NCBI GenBank assembly: GCA_009838845.1
Contig: VXRD01000014.1
Span: 1 to 64,000 of the forward strand
DNA: 64,000 bases
DNA from: Gemmatimonadota bacterium
GTDB taxonomy: Bacteria; Latescibacterota; UBA2968
Reading direction: 5' to 3'
The notes below the pieces were generated by a model. That model saw only the letters and a program-made list of their open reading frames with translations. It searched no databases and was not told the DNA's origin. Both the position numbers and the translations under genes were made by a program. Of the stretch, positions 52,674-61,601 are shown piece by piece. Numbering within the stretch: the first letter of the stretch is position 1; each line of letters opens with the position of its first letter.

Positions 52674-53590
52674 GGACCTTCCTCCACAGCGCCGTGAGTT
52701 AAGATAAACCAGTAAGCCCGCAAACGCGCTCGCGCCTCTGTGCGATGCTTTCGGACGAGTAAAAACACACTTCCCCAGAGCAATGCGCGCAATGTCATTT
52801 CGATGGGACGCAGGAGCCGGAGCAAGCGCGCGGCCCATTGTCCCAGGTGTTTGGCAATAAAATAGGCATAAGACGCTTCACTGACCACGAGCATCCGCGT
52901 CAATGCCTGTTTGGAACTTTCGCCCCCAATATGTATGCCTTCGGCGTGGGGCAAATACATGACCTGCCAGCCCGCACGGTTGATGCTCAGGCCGAGATCT
53001 ACATCTTCGTAATACATAAAAATGGCCTCGTCCAACCCGTTGACTGCGTCCAGAACGCGGCGACGAACCGCGAAACACGCTCCGGTTACCCAGGCCACGG
53101 CTTCGGGTTTGGAGGGGCTTCGTCGCCGAAATTTAAGCAATGGAAATATTAGATGCAATAGGAATTTACGACAGATTTCGTCTCTGAGTCTGGGTGCTTC
53201 GCCGCATGAGGCCAGTACCTGTTCATCCGCGTCTTTCAACTTTGGCCCTACCATGCCCACATTGGCGTGAGTGTTCAAAAATTCGACCATTGTATTCACA
53301 GCATCTGGCTGCAACACAACATCGGGATTCATGGCTACGACAATTGCGCTATGCGAGACAGCCACACCGCGGTTCACTGCGCGTCCAAAGCCCAGATTTT
53401 CGCCGGTTTGAATCACGCGCACGCGGTCGCCATAAGTTTTCAATGCCTCCAGACTGTTGTCCGACGATGCGTTATCGACTACGATCACATCGAGATCAAT
53501 TCCACACTGATTGATCAATGCGGCAACGCATTGCGCCAGATGTTTTCCGGCATTCCAATTGACCACTATTGCTGTCACGCGCTCAGGCAT
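52670..53590 (-). CDS. GT2-family glycosyltransferase (rhamnosyltransferase-like)
   Basis: A 306-residue GT-A enzyme. Motifs: VTAIVVNWNAGKHLAQCVAAL at the start, DVIVVDNASSDNS, MNPDVVLQPDA (DxD-like), and the acceptor-site YYEDVDLGLSINRAGW typical of WbbL-type rhamnosyltransferases. A hydrophobic C-terminal segment may anchor it. It adds a sugar during polysaccharide assembly. It overlaps both neighbouring genes. Confidence 0.9.
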   Translation of the reverse strand: MPERVTAIVVNWNAGKHLAQCVAALINQCGIDLDVIVVDNASSDNSLEALKTYGDRVRVIQTGENLGFGRAVNRGVAVSHSAIVVAMNPDVVLQPDAVNTMVEFLNTHANVGMVGPKLKDADEQVLASCGEAPRLRDEICRKFLLHLIFPLLKFRRRSPSKPEAVAWVTGACFAVRRRVLDAVNGLDEAIFMYYEDVDLGLSINRAGWQVMYLPHAEGIHIGGESSKQALTRMLVVSEASYAYFIAKHLGQWAARLLRLLRPIEMTLRALLWGSVFLLVRKHRTEARARLRAYWFILTHGAVEEGP

Positions 53591-54977
53591 TATTTTTTTC
53601 CTCTGCTACCAGCCGCGCAATAAGCCCCAAAAATGTCGCATGGATGAAGATCAACCGATTGGCAAAGAGGGTTGCGTCTGCCATGCCATAGACCAGTAGC
53701 GCAGCGTAAATGGCGATAAATGCCGCGCAGAACAGACGCACGCGGGTATCAGAACTTTGCTGGAATAATAGATATGCACGCCACAGAGCAAAGCCGAAGA
53801 CCCACAAAAATGCTGCGACGCCAACCAGCCCCATTCGCATCCCAATCGTTAAATAAACGTTGTCAACTGCACCTACTGTCAATATCTGTGGCGGTGGTGG
53901 AAATGTCACCAAAGACGTCACGGTTTCACCGTGTCCGCCGCCGAGCAAAGGGCGCTGACGAATTTTTTCCAGTGCTTTGCCATAAGATATCAACCGCCCA
54001 CTTATGGCTTCAACGCTGCGCGTCACGCGGTCCAATGCGATATCACTGACGGCAGCACGGGTTTGTTGCTGGAAAATATAACCCATCGCCAATAGCAGCA
54101 GGGGAACCAATGCCACTATAAAAAGACGCGACAGGCGTCGGGGGGCGGCCTGCTTGTCCAGCACAGTCAACGCGGCGAGGCTGCCCAGCCCTACGAATAG
54201 CGAAATCCACATGCCCCGCCCCATTGTCAAAACCAGGGCCAGCCCGATAGGCAATATCGCGCCCCACGCCCATGCTCGTCTGTATGCCCGTGCTTCAAAT
54301 AACAAAATGGCGGCAATAATGAGTATGCCCATCGGCAACACAATGCCTTCGAGCCGTGCGACCCGAACAAAACCGCCCGCAATGTTCGCATCTACCTGTA
54401 AAAGAAATTCAAGCAAGTACTCGATGCCGACAATTGCGGCGATGAAGAGAAATAAATGCAGGAATGTGGAGAATCTCCGTATATCAAAAAACCACGTTAT
54501 CACAAAGAACAACGTGTAGTATAATGGATAGCGCACATCGCGCAACATTTGCGAGACCGACTGTCCGTAGATCAACCCCAACAAGCATGAAAATACGACC
54601 AGCCCCAGCAATACGCGCATTGGTTGATCCAAAAAAGTATGCCGTCGCCAATTCCATCGGCCTTCTAACAAATAGTTGAGCGCGGCAATGCCCATCACCA
54701 CTACGAGAAGACCTTCATAAAATTTGAAGTCCAGAGGCAAGGTCAGATAGTCTTCGTAAAACCAGGAAGGCACAACCGCGGCGGTGAAACACAAATAGAG
54801 CACTGACAGCGTGAGAGAGCCAAAAAGTGCGATTGCCGACAACAAGCTCAAGACGAAAATCGCCGCAAGCGCGTCATTTACTAAAAACGGCAGTGCAATC
54901 AACAATATCTGCCCAAAACACACCAGAACCAGCAGGTGAGGTTTTGCAGGGTCAAAAAAATCTGCTCGAAGTATCAC
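53583..54977 (-). CDS. O-antigen ligase/Wzy-type polymerase family membrane protein
   Basis: A 464-residue protein with about 12 membrane segments and a large periplasmic loop (about 330-385) containing SGRLISYGKALEKIRQRPLLGGGHGETV, the signature of the O-antigen ligase/Wzy fold. It polymerises repeat units or ligates polymer to the lipid core. The start codon is GTG at 54977, overlapping the upstream stop (GTGA), and the end overlaps the GT2 gene by 8 bases. Confidence 0.88.
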   Translation of the reverse strand: MILRADFFDPAKPHLLVLVCFGQILLIALPFLVNDALAAIFVLSLLSAIALFGSLTLSVLYLCFTAAVVPSWFYEDYLTLPLDFKFYEGLLVVVMGIAALNYLLEGRWNWRRHTFLDQPMRVLLGLVVFSCLLGLIYGQSVSQMLRDVRYPLYYTLFFVITWFFDIRRFSTFLHLFLFIAAIVGIEYLLEFLLQVDANIAGGFVRVARLEGIVLPMGILIIAAILLFEARAYRRAWAWGAILPIGLALVLTMGRGMWISLFVGLGSLAALTVLDKQAAPRRLSRLFIVALVPLLLLAMGYIFQQQTRAAVSDIALDRVTRSVEAISGRLISYGKALEKIRQRPLLGGGHGETVTSLVTFPPPPQILTVGAVDNVYLTIGMRMGLVGVAAFLWVFGFALWRAYLLFQQSSDTRVRLFCAAFIAIYAALLVYGMADATLFANRLIFIHATFLGLIARLVAEEKNNA

Positions 54978-56146
54978 GCCCTTCGCCCTATTCGGTTAAT
55001 CCACTGCACACATACCCAGGCCGCAGGCGCGCACAAAACCGCGTCAACAGGTAGCCGAAAGCGCGTGTGAGCAAAGAATACCATGTGCAATAGTGACATG
55101 CAAATTATCAGTAGAATAAGTGCCAGACCTTCGGACCTCTGGCGTTGGATAAATGTGCCGGCAAGTCCCAGGGTTAGCAATGGGGTACAGGAAAGCACGG
55201 CAATTGCGTTGTATAATGGCGGCTCTCCCGGCACCCAGGGGCACCAAAAATAGAGCAGTTTGTCAATGCTCAAACTCAGATAGTGCAGTGGTTGCGCGAT
55301 TATCCATCCCAACACAATGCCCGCGATGCGGCGGTCGGCCGCTGTGCCCTGAGATGTGTCGGCCAGTGTGTGATAAAGTGCCAGATAATCGATGTGGTTG
55401 TCGTAAACGCCGCGTCCTTCTAGGTGTGCTCCCACCAGCAAGTTGATCCCCAAATTAGTCGAGATAGGCACAAATTCGCCCGAGACGATATGATTGCGCG
55501 CTGTCCAGGGCAAAATAATCAGGCAGAGTGCGCCGACTACGGTTAGCACGCGCGATGCTTTTTGTACAGGTGCCAGGCGAGATTTTTGCCACCAAAAAAA
55601 GAGAACAAGAGGTAACCAGGGCAATAAAACGGGCTTGCAAAGTGCGGATAGTCCCACAATTCCACCAAATATCATCGCCATCGTAAAGGTGTTTTTTTCC
55701 CAGAATTGGACACAGCACAAAAAGCTAATAGTTGTCAAAAAAATCAGAATGGTTTCGGCCATCAACACGCCGGAAAAAAATATAAATAACGGATAAATAG
55801 CGAACAAACCAGTAGCGATCAGACCGACCAATACCCTGCCCATTCTACAGCCCAGAACATAGATGAAATAGCAGGTGATTGTGCCCAAGATGGCCTGGGC
55901 AATCCGCACCAGGACGGGTTTGTGACCAAAGGTATGATAAATGCCGGCCAGAAATAAGCTGTATAATGGGGGGCGGTACATTCCGGTATCGGGGTGCAAA
56001 ACGCCCAGCGCGACATAAGCCTGTCCCAAACGATCCCAATGTACCTCATCAGATGCATTGGTCAAATCGGATTGCGACAACCCAAACCCTACGCGCAATA
56101 ATAATGCGAATGCGAGCAAGCCCCACAGGTACTGGCGATGACTCAT
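54974..56146 (-). CDS. GT39/ArnT-like membrane glycosyltransferase (second)
   Basis: A 390-residue protein of about ten membrane helices, shorter than the copy at 47832 and lacking its soluble C-terminal domain. The GT-C motif region is ASDEVHWDRLGQAYVALG with PLYSLFLAGIYHTFG. It uses a polyprenyl-phosphate sugar on the periplasmic face. It follows the Wzi gene by 13 bases. Confidence 0.85.
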   Translation of the reverse strand: MSHRQYLWGLLAFALLLRVGFGLSQSDLTNASDEVHWDRLGQAYVALGVLHPDTGMYRPPLYSLFLAGIYHTFGHKPVLVRIAQAILGTITCYFIYVLGCRMGRVLVGLIATGLFAIYPLFIFFSGVLMAETILIFLTTISFLCCVQFWEKNTFTMAMIFGGIVGLSALCKPVLLPWLPLVLFFWWQKSRLAPVQKASRVLTVVGALCLIILPWTARNHIVSGEFVPISTNLGINLLVGAHLEGRGVYDNHIDYLALYHTLADTSQGTAADRRIAGIVLGWIIAQPLHYLSLSIDKLLYFWCPWVPGEPPLYNAIAVLSCTPLLTLGLAGTFIQRQRSEGLALILLIICMSLLHMVFFAHTRFRLPVDAVLCAPAAWVCVQWINRIGRRA

Positions 56147-56159
56147 TTCTCTTTCCCGC

Positions 56160-57779
56160 TTAATAGAAGTTCACAGCTATTGTCGCTGTCCACTCATGCC
56201 CTGTTACCCTGCTTTGCTGTGTTGTGATGCGATGGTGTTGATATTGCATTTGTAAAGTCCAATTTCTCACGGGTGCGAATAACACGTGGCCACCTATTTT
56301 TTTTAGTGTCTCTATATTGCCCGACATAAAGTTTCGCGTAGTTGGGTCCTCTAATCGACGCCCCAGTTGTGCATTGCCGCCTACATTGACAATTGTTCCA
56401 TCTGGATTTACTGGATTTTCACCTTGTCGCTCTCTTTCAAAAGTTAAAGACGCATTCAGGCTCGGCGAAAAGCGGTGTGTCACTCGTGCAAAATATCGGT
56501 CTGCATTTGGTCCGGTTGGATAGCCCAACAGCGCGTCGTAGTGTTCATACGTATTGATGTGGAAATTGTGTGCGTACACATAAGGTTCCACACGCACATA
56601 TTCGGCGCGCACGTCAGTATCTCGCAAGCCCAGGGGATCGACCCAGAATGCGCCCAATTGAAAGGCAAATTGATTGGAAAACGCATTGGGATCGAATTTG
56701 ACCATATCGTCGAAAAAACACGCGCCATAAAGTGTTAGTCCCGTCAGGATGTGAGCTGATATATCGGCTCCAATTACGAGATTGTCGCGATTTCCCAGGT
56801 GGTTTTGCGTTCCAGCAAATACGGCGACTGGCAAAACGTAGAGCAGTTCAAATCCTCGGTCGCCATATACCACTGCCTCGTGCAATCCTATTCTCACTTT
56901 TGAGAACGCAATCTCCAGTCGGTGCGCGGCAAGTCGCTTCTGCCTTAAAAAAATACGCACATGCCCATTGTCGATCCACCGTCGCGTTGTGTCGATTAAT
57001 CCCGGGCGTGCGCGCAGTGATGAAGCGATATGGGTATAGCGCAATCGCCCATGTGATGTTCGCAACCGGAACAAGCCATAAGATGGCGCATTGTTGGAGA
57101 GCAATAAATTTCCCGTGCGCCCGGGGCCCCAACTGAGGCTTCCTTTACCCACATCTACACGCATCCATGTATTTGCCCAGGCCAGTTGAAACGCGCTTTC
57201 GCGGAAATCCACTTTTTTGCCTTTGAGTTGCACGTCTTCAAGGGGATGGGCCAGCACATCTTCTCGGCGAAGGCGCGGTTGGTCGCTCCACTCGCGGGCC
57301 TCAAAGTGGCGTGCATAAAATCCCAATATGTGGAATCGCCCGCGCATAGAACCACCAATATAGGTTTGCGACGCGGTCTCGTTCAAAAATCCATCGCCCC
57401 TGCGCGCAATCACCTGTTGCCGTGCCAGCGGTTCGAGGATGACGGACGCCGCAGAGTCGTGCCAGGTCCATCGGGGTTCGCGTGCAAAGGCCGCGCGATT
57501 TTCCAATTCTGCGATATATCGGTTGATGAGGCCACGCTCGGTTGCCGACATAGATTGACTGGACACGGCGGACAGCATCCGCACAACTTGTATCCGGGTC
57601 AAGGGACGCGTATCGGGCACGGCGACCCAGTCTCGTGCATTCAGGCGATCCAATAAGGGATACACGGGATGATACAGTGGAATATCGGGTGAGGCATCTT
57701 CGCTGATTGCCGGGCTGGCTATATAGAAAAACAGCAGGATGCACATGAGCGATCTAAGTAGCAAGTGTATATTTCTCAT
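56160..57779 (-). CDS. Wzi-family capsule assembly outer-membrane protein
   Basis: A 539-residue protein with a signal peptide (1-27) and an N-terminal helical bundle that recalls Wzi (YPLLDRLNARDWVAVPDTRPLTRIQVVRML), followed by an outer-membrane beta-barrel to the end (final strand WTATIAVNFY). Wzi attaches exported capsule or exopolysaccharide to the cell surface. It is first in the polysaccharide operon. Confidence 0.88.
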   Translation of the reverse strand: MRNIHLLLRSLMCILLFFYIASPAISEDASPDIPLYHPVYPLLDRLNARDWVAVPDTRPLTRIQVVRMLSAVSSQSMSATERGLINRYIAELENRAAFAREPRWTWHDSAASVILEPLARQQVIARRGDGFLNETASQTYIGGSMRGRFHILGFYARHFEAREWSDQPRLRREDVLAHPLEDVQLKGKKVDFRESAFQLAWANTWMRVDVGKGSLSWGPGRTGNLLLSNNAPSYGLFRLRTSHGRLRYTHIASSLRARPGLIDTTRRWIDNGHVRIFLRQKRLAAHRLEIAFSKVRIGLHEAVVYGDRGFELLYVLPVAVFAGTQNHLGNRDNLVIGADISAHILTGLTLYGACFFDDMVKFDPNAFSNQFAFQLGAFWVDPLGLRDTDVRAEYVRVEPYVYAHNFHINTYEHYDALLGYPTGPNADRYFARVTHRFSPSLNASLTFERERQGENPVNPDGTIVNVGGNAQLGRRLEDPTTRNFMSGNIETLKKIGGHVLFAPVRNWTLQMQYQHHRITTQQSRVTGHEWTATIAVNFY

Positions 57780-57810
57780 GATGGTTAGAAAAAATAAAAC
57801 AGTCTCTCTG

Positions 57811-57839
57811 AATTTGGTTCAAAGCGCGGTACTTGTCAA
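57811..57839 (-). promoter_or_regulatory. Possible promoter for the polysaccharide operon
   Basis: On the minus strand a perfect TTGACA (57839-57834) lies 17 bases from CAAATT, a weak -10 (57816-57811), about 32 bases before the wzi ATG. It is divergent from the microcompartment promoter. Confidence 0.32.
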
Positions 57840-57869
57840 GCATGGCGCTTTTTACGGCGTGTTTAGCTC

Positions 57870-57898
57870 TTGACTTTACAGCAGGCATGGGCTATTTT
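57870..57898 (+). promoter_or_regulatory. Sigma70-like promoter for the microcompartment operon
   Basis: TTGACT (57870-57875), a 17-base spacer and TATTTT (57893-57898). Transcription would start near 57905, about 33 bases before the PduL start at 57938. No operator palindrome was recognised. Confidence 0.55.
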
Positions 57899-57937
57899 TC
57901 GCCCTTTGTAAACAGCACCTGATACAGAACTTTGACA

Positions 57938-58645
57938 ATGTTTCCAATGCGAAAAAATGCCTCTGTGTGCGATGACTGCGGGCTTTGTTCTTTCGGGCAA
58001 AACAGCGGGGAAAGCGATGCGATTGATCGCATCGCACGAGAAGTCGTGCTCCAAATACGCGGTGGAGATGACGCAGAAATTTCCATTTCTGCAGGTGTGT
58101 CTGCCCGGCATGCACATGTTGACGACGAAACTCTGGAGATCCTTTTTGGTGCGGGTCACACCTTAACGCCTTATCGAGAACTCTATCAGCCGGGTGCTTT
58201 TGCCGCCGAGGAAGTCATATCTGTTGTTGGCCCCCGGTTGCGCGCGATTGAGCGCGTGCGAATTCTCGGTCCCAGTCGCGACTATAATCAGGTCGAACTC
58301 GCCCGAACCGATGCCATCTATATCGGTGTTGACCCGCCTGTGAGGGATTCGGGAGACCTGAGAGATGCGCCACCTGTTACTTTTATCGGTCCCAAGGGGT
58401 CGGTCACGGTCAACGCAGCCATTCGCGCTACGCGTCATATCCACCTGCGTCCATCTGATGTAATAGATTATGGCTTTCAAGGGCGGGAATCTGTCAGGGT
58501 GCGCGTGGGAGGCGAAAAAGGCGTTATATATGATAATGTGCGCCTCAAGATTGACGAAAGCTATTTGCCCGAACTCCATTTGGATACCGACGACGCCAAC
58601 GCAGCCGATCTCGTCTGTGGAGATACGGTGTTTATGATAAAATGA
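57938..58645 (+). CDS. pduL: PduL-type phosphate acyltransferase (microcompartment)
   Basis: A 235-residue enzyme that converts acyl-CoA to acyl-phosphate and recycles CoA inside the compartment. The two zinc-binding repeats show as SARHAHV (H58, H60) and ATRHIHL. The N-terminus has an unusual Cys triad (C11, C14, C17, CDDCGLC) followed by an amphipathic helix (DAIDRIAREVVLQIRGG, about 28-44) that could be an encapsulation peptide. The ATG at 57938 is chosen; 57947 is also possible, and no strong ribosome site is seen. Its stop overlaps the first shell gene (ATGA). Confidence 0.9.
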   Translation: MFPMRKNASVCDDCGLCSFGQNSGESDAIDRIAREVVLQIRGGDDAEISISAGVSARHAHVDDETLEILFGAGHTLTPYRELYQPGAFAAEEVISVVGPRLRAIERVRILGPSRDYNQVELARTDAIYIGVDPPVRDSGDLRDAPPVTFIGPKGSVTVNAAIRATRHIHLRPSDVIDYGFQGRESVRVRVGGEKGVIYDNVRLKIDESYLPELHLDTDDANAADLVCGDTVFMIK

Positions 58646-58914
58646 ATGCTCTTGGTATGATTGAAACACTCGGCGTTATTGGCACAACAGAAGCTGCCGA
58701 TGCCATGGTTAAGACGGCTCTCGTCACGATTGAAAAGTACGAAAAAATCGGTGCGGGATATACCACCACACTCGTACGCGGCGATGTGGGCGCGGTTCGC
58801 GTAGCTATCGAAGCGGGAATAGAAGCTGCCGAGCGCGTTGGCGATCTCGTTGCCGCTCACGTTATCCCAAATCTCGATCCACAGGTAGAGACAGTTATTT
58901 TCAGTACACAATGA
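58642..58914 (+). CDS. BMC-H hexameric shell protein (first)
   Basis: A 90-residue single BMC domain: [24 protein letters not shown] at the start, [23 protein letters not shown] in the middle. Six copies form a flat hexagonal tile of the compartment facet; the pore loop lies near the end of the first helix region. It overlaps pduL (ATGA). Confidence 0.95.
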   Translation: MNALGMIETLGVIGTTEAADAMVKTALVTIEKYEKIGAGYTTTLVRGDVGAVRVAIEAGIEAAERVGDLVAAHVIPNLDPQVETVIFSTQ

Positions 58915-58936
58915 TCATTTTTCAGGAGGACACAAC

Positions 58937-59221
58937 ATGGGTGAAGCCCTCGGCATGATTGAAACCAAAGGTCTCGTAGCTATGATTGAGGCTGCAGATG
59001 CGATGGTCAAAGCCGCCAATGTCCAATTTGTCAATTGGGAACGCATTGGCGCGGGATATGTCACTGCTATTGTGCGCGGCGATGTGGCAGCTGTTAAAGC
59101 TGCAACGGAAGCCGGTGCTGCTGCCGCTGGCAAAATTGGAGAACTCGTTTCCGTACACGTCATTCCGCGACCACATGGTAGCCTTGAAAATATTCTGCCT
59201 ATCGGCTCTTCAGACGGCTAA
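58937..59221 (+). CDS. BMC-H hexameric shell protein (second)
   Basis: A 94-residue BMC domain closely related to the first ([44 protein letters not shown]), with a strong AGGAGG 7 bases before ATG. Differences from the first copy around the pore and the C-terminus ([13 protein letters not shown]) suggest that the two tiles have different permeability or packing. The strong ribosome site suggests this is the major tile. Confidence 0.95.
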   Translation: MGEALGMIETKGLVAMIEAADAMVKAANVQFVNWERIGAGYVTAIVRGDVAAVKAATEAGAAAAGKIGELVSVHVIPRPHGSLENILPIGSSDG

Positions 59222-59224
59222 ACT

Positions 59225-59515
59225 ATGACCCTCGGCAAGGTGGTGGGAACGGTGGTTGCCACCCAAAAAGACAGCGGTCTGGCGGGTTTTAAGCTCCAGA
59301 TCGTCCAAACGCTCGATTTGCCCGCATTCGAACTCAAAGAAAGTTTTTTGGTCGCCGTAGATGCTGTTGGTGCAGGCGATAGCGAAGTCGTGCTCTGTTG
59401 TAGTGGAAGTTCCGCCCGCATGACGAGTGTGACTGAAGATCGCCCTGTCGATGCTGTGATTGTCGCTATTATCGACACGGCAGAAATCGAAGGTGAAGCG
59501 GTTTATCAGAAGTGA
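59225..59515 (+). CDS. BMC-P pentameric vertex protein, EutN/CcmL family (first)
   Basis: A 96-residue beta-barrel vertex protein: LGKVVGTVVATQKDSGLAGFKLQIVQ, then FLVAVDAVGAGDSEVVLCCSGSSAR and a closing DAVIVAIIDTAEI strand. Pentamers cap the vertices of the icosahedral shell. It lies 3 bases after the second BMC-H gene. Confidence 0.95.
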   Translation: MTLGKVVGTVVATQKDSGLAGFKLQIVQTLDLPAFELKESFLVAVDAVGAGDSEVVLCCSGSSARMTSVTEDRPVDAVIVAIIDTAEIEGEAVYQK

Positions 59516-59532
59516 GACGTGCGAAGTGAGAT

Positions 59533-60969
59533 ATGAACTTAGACGAAATTCAAATCCAATCGGTGGTTGAGCAGGTCGTACGTCGCCTTGTGGCTGAGCG
59601 CGAAGCCCCTGCTGTTATTGCACCGCCCGCGCGCTATGAAAACAAAGGCGACGATGGCCTTTTTGATGATCTCGAAGAAGCTATTGCTGCAGCTTCAGAA
59701 GCCCAGCGTGCCCTTGAAGCAATGAGTCTGGAGCAACGCCGCGAGCTTATTTCTGCGATCCGCCGCGAATCTATGGCGCATTCAAAGGGTATCGCGCAAA
59801 AAACCGTTGAAGAAACCGGCATGGGTAAGGTGCCGCACAAAATTCGCAAACTCGAGGTTGTTGTACAACACACGCCTGGCGTTGAAGATTTGCAACCCAC
59901 GGCGTGGACGGGCGACAATGGTTTGACGGTTGTTGAAATGGCGCCCTTTGGCGTGATAGCAGCGGTCACGCCATCCACGCACCCGGTGCCCACGATGGTC
60001 AACAATGCAATTAGCTTTGTCGCTGCGGGCAATAGTGCGGTTTTTGCGCCCCATCCGAGCGCGAAAGATGTTTCGGCTCTGGGTCTTCAGATGCTCAATC
60101 GCGCCATTGTCGGCGCGGGCGGTCCACCAAATCTGCTCGTCGCTGTGCGCGAACCATCCATAGAAACGGCGCAGAGCCTTTTTGTGCATCCCGTCATTGA
60201 TCTCGTTCTCGTCACCGGTGGGGGCGGTGTTGTCAAAGCGGCCATGCAAGCACCCAAGCGCGTGATCGCAGCAGGACCTGGCAATCCTCCTGTAGTCGTA
60301 GATGAGACCGCCGATATCGAAAAGGCCGCCCTCGGCATTATTGAAGGCGGCGGTTTTGACAATAATATTTTGTGTATTGGCGAAAAGGAAGTGTTTGCAG
60401 TTCAATCCGTGGCCGATGAACTAATGCGCCACTTGAAGGCAAATAATTGTGTGGAACTCGACCGGTCACAAATTGATGCACTGACCAAAATCGCGTTTCC
60501 CCGCGACGAAAAAGGCGATTGGATGCTCAATCGGGACCTCGTTGGTCGCAGCGCGCATGTGCTTGCTGCCCAAATTGGTCTCAATATTTCGCCCGATACA
60601 GAGCTTTTGATTGGCGAGGTTGAAAATGAGCACGATTTTGTTCAACACGAGCAGATGATGCCGTTTGTCCCCATTGTTCGCACACCCGATGTACACAGGG
60701 CAATTGACTGGGCTATTCGGGCCGAACAGGGGTATCGCCACACGGCGGTCATGCATTCGAAAAATGTCGAGAATATGACGGTTATGGCTCGCCGGTGTAA
60801 GTGTACGATTTTTGTGAAAAACGGCGCGTCATCTGCGGGATTGGGCGCAGGTGGCGAAGGCTATACGTCTTTCTCTATTGCCACACCCACCGGCGAAGGC
60901 TGCACGTCTGCCCGCACATTTACCCGCCAGCGCCGCTGTGCCCTCATCGACTATTTTAGAATTGTATAA
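59533..60969 (+). CDS. CoA-acylating aldehyde dehydrogenase (PduP/EutE-like)
   Basis: A 478-residue enzyme that oxidises an aldehyde to acyl-CoA with NAD+. Residues 1-22 (MNLDEIQIQSVVEQVVRRLV...) form an amphipathic helix typical of encapsulation peptides, joined by a flexible linker (25-40) to the ALDH fold. Catalytic cysteine C281 is in FDNNILCIGE; the NAD site includes VTPSTHPVPTMVNNAI. In a PVM-type compartment the aldehyde would be L-lactaldehyde from deoxy-sugar cleavage. Confidence 0.93.
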   Translation: MNLDEIQIQSVVEQVVRRLVAEREAPAVIAPPARYENKGDDGLFDDLEEAIAAASEAQRALEAMSLEQRRELISAIRRESMAHSKGIAQKTVEETGMGKVPHKIRKLEVVVQHTPGVEDLQPTAWTGDNGLTVVEMAPFGVIAAVTPSTHPVPTMVNNAISFVAAGNSAVFAPHPSAKDVSALGLQMLNRAIVGAGGPPNLLVAVREPSIETAQSLFVHPVIDLVLVTGGGGVVKAAMQAPKRVIAAGPGNPPVVVDETADIEKAALGIIEGGGFDNNILCIGEKEVFAVQSVADELMRHLKANNCVELDRSQIDALTKIAFPRDEKGDWMLNRDLVGRSAHVLAAQIGLNISPDTELLIGEVENEHDFVQHEQMMPFVPIVRTPDVHRAIDWAIRAEQGYRHTAVMHSKNVENMTVMARRCKCTIFVKNGASSAGLGAGGEGYTSFSIATPTGEGCTSARTFTRQRRCALIDYFRIV

Positions 60970-60992
60970 GTCCCGTATCTCGCGAGGTAAAA

Positions 60993-61256
60993 ATGTTCCT
61001 CGGCCGCGTCATTGGAAAAATTTGGGCGACGCGCAAAGATGCCTCGCTCAAAGGTTTTAGACTGCTTGTCGTTGAACCGATTGATCACGAGCACAATAAA
61101 GCGGGTGATGCTTTTGTCGCGGTTGATGTGGTCAATGCCAGCGATGGCGAGACCATCTACTGGGTCGGTTCACGAGAAGCGCCCAACGCCCTGCCCGATA
61201 AATACGGCCCGGTTGATGCGGCAGTTGTTGGCATTGTCGATCAGGTCGATGCATGA
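60993..61256 (+). CDS. BMC-P pentameric vertex protein, EutN/CcmL family (second)
   Basis: An 87-residue vertex protein: FLGRVIGKIWATRKDASLKGFRLLVVEPID, then FVAVDVVNASDGETIYWVGSREA and AAVVGIVDQVDA. The GSREA loop is the family's conserved tip. It is distinct from the other two copies, so vertices may be of mixed or alternative types. Confidence 0.95.
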   Translation: MFLGRVIGKIWATRKDASLKGFRLLVVEPIDHEHNKAGDAFVAVDVVNASDGETIYWVGSREAPNALPDKYGPVDAAVVGIVDQVDA

Positions 61257-61272
61257 GGTAGCCTACCCTCCG

Positions 61273-61294
61273 GCTCCCCTCAGAAGAAGGGGAG
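61273..61294. repeat. Short intergenic hairpin between BMC-P genes
   Basis: CTCCCCT (61274-61280) pairs with AGGGGAG (61288-61294) around a 7-base loop, in the only gap of any size (64 bases) in the microcompartment operon. No T-run follows. It could be an mRNA processing or stability element or a dispersed repeat. Confidence 0.45.
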
Positions 61295-61320
61295 ACTAAA
61301 CCCCGAATCCCAAATTCTAT

Positions 61321-61593
61321 ATGTTCCTGGCCCGCGTTCTCGGTAGCGTCACATCGACTATTAAACACAGCGATTACAACAGCGCCAAACTCATGGTCGT
61401 GCAACCCATTACGCCCGATGGCAAAGATGACGGCGCATCGGCTCTGGCAGTTGACGCTACAGGCGTTGGTCGCGGCGAAATTGTCCTCGTGATCCGTCAA
61501 GGAGTCGCGGCAGGTCTCGTCCTCAATGTGGAATTGCCTGCGGTGCGTTCCGTTATCGTCGGCGTTGTAGATGATATTGATATGAAGGGGTGA
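61321..61593 (+). CDS. BMC-P pentameric vertex protein, EutN/CcmL family (third)
   Basis: A 90-residue vertex protein: FLARVLGSVTSTIKHSDYNSAKLMVVQPI, ALAVDATGVGRGEIVLVIRQG and SVIVGVVDDIDM. Three BMC-P genes with two BMC-H genes and no trimeric BMC-T in the window is the shell set known for PVM-type compartments. Confidence 0.94.
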   Translation: MFLARVLGSVTSTIKHSDYNSAKLMVVQPITPDGKDDGASALAVDATGVGRGEIVLVIRQGVAAGLVLNVELPAVRSVIVGVVDDIDMKG

Positions 61594-61601
61594 GATATAA
61601 A

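Noticed and set aside
57932-57937. TTGACA just before the PduL ATG as a -35 element
   Set aside because: No acceptable -10 lies 16-18 bases downstream, and transcription would begin inside the gene; the TTGACT/TATTTT pair upstream fits better.
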